Under the pieces are notes generated by a model. That model had not been told where the DNA came from. It made no database searches and was given only the letters and a program-made list of their open reading frames with translations. From positions 1 to 5,550 of the forward strand of contig VEQJ01000094.1 of NCBI GenBank assembly GCA_018883285.1: a DNA stretch of 5,550 nt. The letters are read 5' to 3'. Within the stretch, counting starts at the first letter, position 1, and each line of letters starts with the position of its first letter. The position numbers and the translations under genes were made by a program. Shown in pieces: positions 4,374-5,550 of the stretch. This DNA is from Alphaproteobacteria bacterium (lineage in GTDB: Bacteria > Pseudomonadota > Alphaproteobacteria > CAISOG01).

Positions 4374-5550
4374 ATGGGCATTCTGGTCGATTATTTTACC
4401 CAACCATCATCGCCTGGCTTTGGGCGGGGGTGGCAGAACATGCCCGATGCCAACGGCCATTTTGGCACCTATGGCGGGCGATTTGTGGCCGAGACCCTGA
4501 TGCCCCTGCTGCTAGAGCTGGAGGCCGCCTATCTGGAGGCGCGTCAACAGCCAGAATTTTGGGCAGAGCTAGAGGAATTGTTGCAGCATTATGTTGGCCG
4601 CCCCAGCCCGCTGTACCACGCTAAACGGTTCACGGCGGCGCTGGGGGGGGCACAGGTGTGGTTTAAGCGGGATGAGCTGAATCACACCGGCGCACACAAA
4701 ATCAACCACTGTTTGGGGCAAATCCTGCTGGCCAAGCGGATGGGCAAAACCCGCATTATCGCTGAGACGGGCGCGGGGCAACATGGGGTGGCAACCGCGA
4801 CGGTGGCGGCCTTATTCGGTCTGCCCTGTACCGTTTATATGGGGGCGGAGGATGTGCGGCGGCAATCGCCCAATGTGTTTCGGATGCGCCTATTGGGGGC
4901 GGAGGTGGTGCCGGTGACCAGCGGTACCATGACCCTGAAAGACGCGACCAATGAGGCGTTGCGGGATTGGGTTGGCCATGTTGAGGATACCTTTTACATC
5001 CTGGGATCGGTGGTGGGCCCCCACCCCTATCCCATGATGGTGCGCGATTTTCAAACCATCATCGGCCTGGAAACTCGCCAACAGTTTGAGGCGGCTACGG
5101 GTCATCTGCCCGATGCGGCGGTGGCCTGCGTCGGCGGGGGTTCCAACGCTATCGGACTGTTTTATGGATTTTTGCAGGATGCCGCCGTCAAGCTGATTGG
5201 GGTGGAGGCGGCCGGCCATGGGTTGGAACGCCAACATGCCGCCACTTTAAGCGCGGGCAGCCCAGGGGTTTTGCATGGTGCCTATAGCTATTTGTTGCAG
5301 GATGCGGGCGGGCAGATTGCTGAGGCGCATTCGATTTCGGCGGGGCTGGACTATCCTGGGGTCGGGCCCGAACATGCCTATCTGAAGGATCAGGGGCGGG
5401 TAAGCCATATGACCGCCACCGATAAACAGGCGTTGGCGGCCTTTCAACGATGCGCCCTGACTGAGGGAATTTTGGCGGCGTTGGAACCCTCACACGCGCT
5501 GGCCGCGGTGTGCGAGCTGGCGCCAACCATGGCACGGGATCAGCATATTG
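4374..5550 (+). CDS. trpB: Tryptophan synthase beta subunit (3' end cut by window)
   Basis: TrpB is the PLP-dependent subunit that condenses indole with L-serine to give tryptophan, normally in an alpha2-beta2 complex with TrpA. About 392 codons are visible of a roughly 400-residue family, so only the C-terminus is missing. Motifs in order: [10 protein letters not shown] (35-44), HTGAHKIN (104-111) with the PLP lysine Lys109, [17 protein letters not shown] (130-146) with the catalytic Glu131, [17 protein letters not shown] (163-179), the PLP-phosphate loop GGGSNA (254-259), [20 protein letters not shown] (318-337) and EPSHA (371-375). The ATG at 4374 gives an N-terminus whose last part aligns with the family's N-S-Y-R-x-G-P-D region; an in-frame ATG at 4440 would cut this short. 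It follows trpF by 42 bases with no terminator, so the two form an operon. A run of eight G (4643-4650) is in frame. Confidence 0.96.
   Translation, partial: MGILVDYFTQPSSPGFGRGWQNMPDANGHFGTYGGRFVAETLMPLLLELEAAYLEARQQPEFWAELEELLQHYVGRPSPLYHAKRFTAALGGAQVWFKRDELNHTGAHKINHCLGQILLAKRMGKTRIIAETGAGQHGVATATVAALFGLPCTVYMGAEDVRRQSPNVFRMRLLGAEVVPVTSGTMTLKDATNEALRDWVGHVEDTFYILGSVVGPHPYPMMVRDFQTIIGLETRQQFEAATGHLPDAAVACVGGGSNAIGLFYGFLQDAAVKLIGVEAAGHGLERQHAATLSAGSPGVLHGAYSYLLQDAGGQIAEAHSISAGLDYPGVGPEHAYLKDQGRVSHMTATDKQALAAFQRCALTEGILAALEPSHALAAVCELAPTMARDQHI

Noticed and set aside
4643..4650. Possible frameshift at a run of eight G in trpB
   Set aside because: The reading frame continues through conserved TrpB motifs on both sides, so the gene is intact here.

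Overview
This window looks like a chromosomal stretch of an alphaproteobacterium, moderately GC-rich with many G runs. The case rests on three protein families whose detailed motifs match alphaproteobacterial versions (the nitronate monooxygenase-like flavoprotein, the HxD 2-oxoglutarate oxygenase and the Hpt-like protein), and on a trpF-trpB pair of the kind found in alphaproteobacterial trpFBA clusters. The assignment comes from recalled family features, not from a search.

Layout, left to right. Positions 1-68 (minus) hold the first 22 codons of an IS481-type transposase that runs off the left edge; the insertion sequence end probably lies near position 109. Positions 126-1181 (minus) encode an intact nitronate monooxygenase/FabK-like flavoprotein whose stop codon sits less than 20 bp from that IS end. 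Positions 1182-1500 are a divergent intergenic region with a few small palindromes and no convincing gene. Positions 1501-1998 (plus) encode an Hpt-like protein whose expected phosphoacceptor histidine is a phenylalanine. Convergent to it on the minus strand are a 2-oxoglutarate/Fe(II) oxygenase (2027-2641) and, upstream of that, a secreted lytic transglycosylase (2750-3319).

Positions 3320-3620 separate the transglycosylase from a divergent tryptophan biosynthesis operon. This spacer is not empty. It holds a candidate promoter (3423-3451), a 27-codon leader ORF with three consecutive Trp codons (3485-3568), and a long-range RNA helix pairing those Trp codons with the segment just upstream of trpF. 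It is followed by trpF (3621-4331) and trpB (4374 to beyond the right edge). TrpF makes CdRP from phosphoribosylanthranilate, and TrpB joins indole to serine; trpA is expected just beyond the window.

The most interesting signal is the unannotated trpL-type leader in front of trpF. Tandem-Trp leader peptides in alphaproteobacteria are best known in front of trpE. This one has no good intrinsic terminator, and its fold suggests control of trpF translation by ribosome stalling. The second item of interest is the His-less Hpt-like protein.
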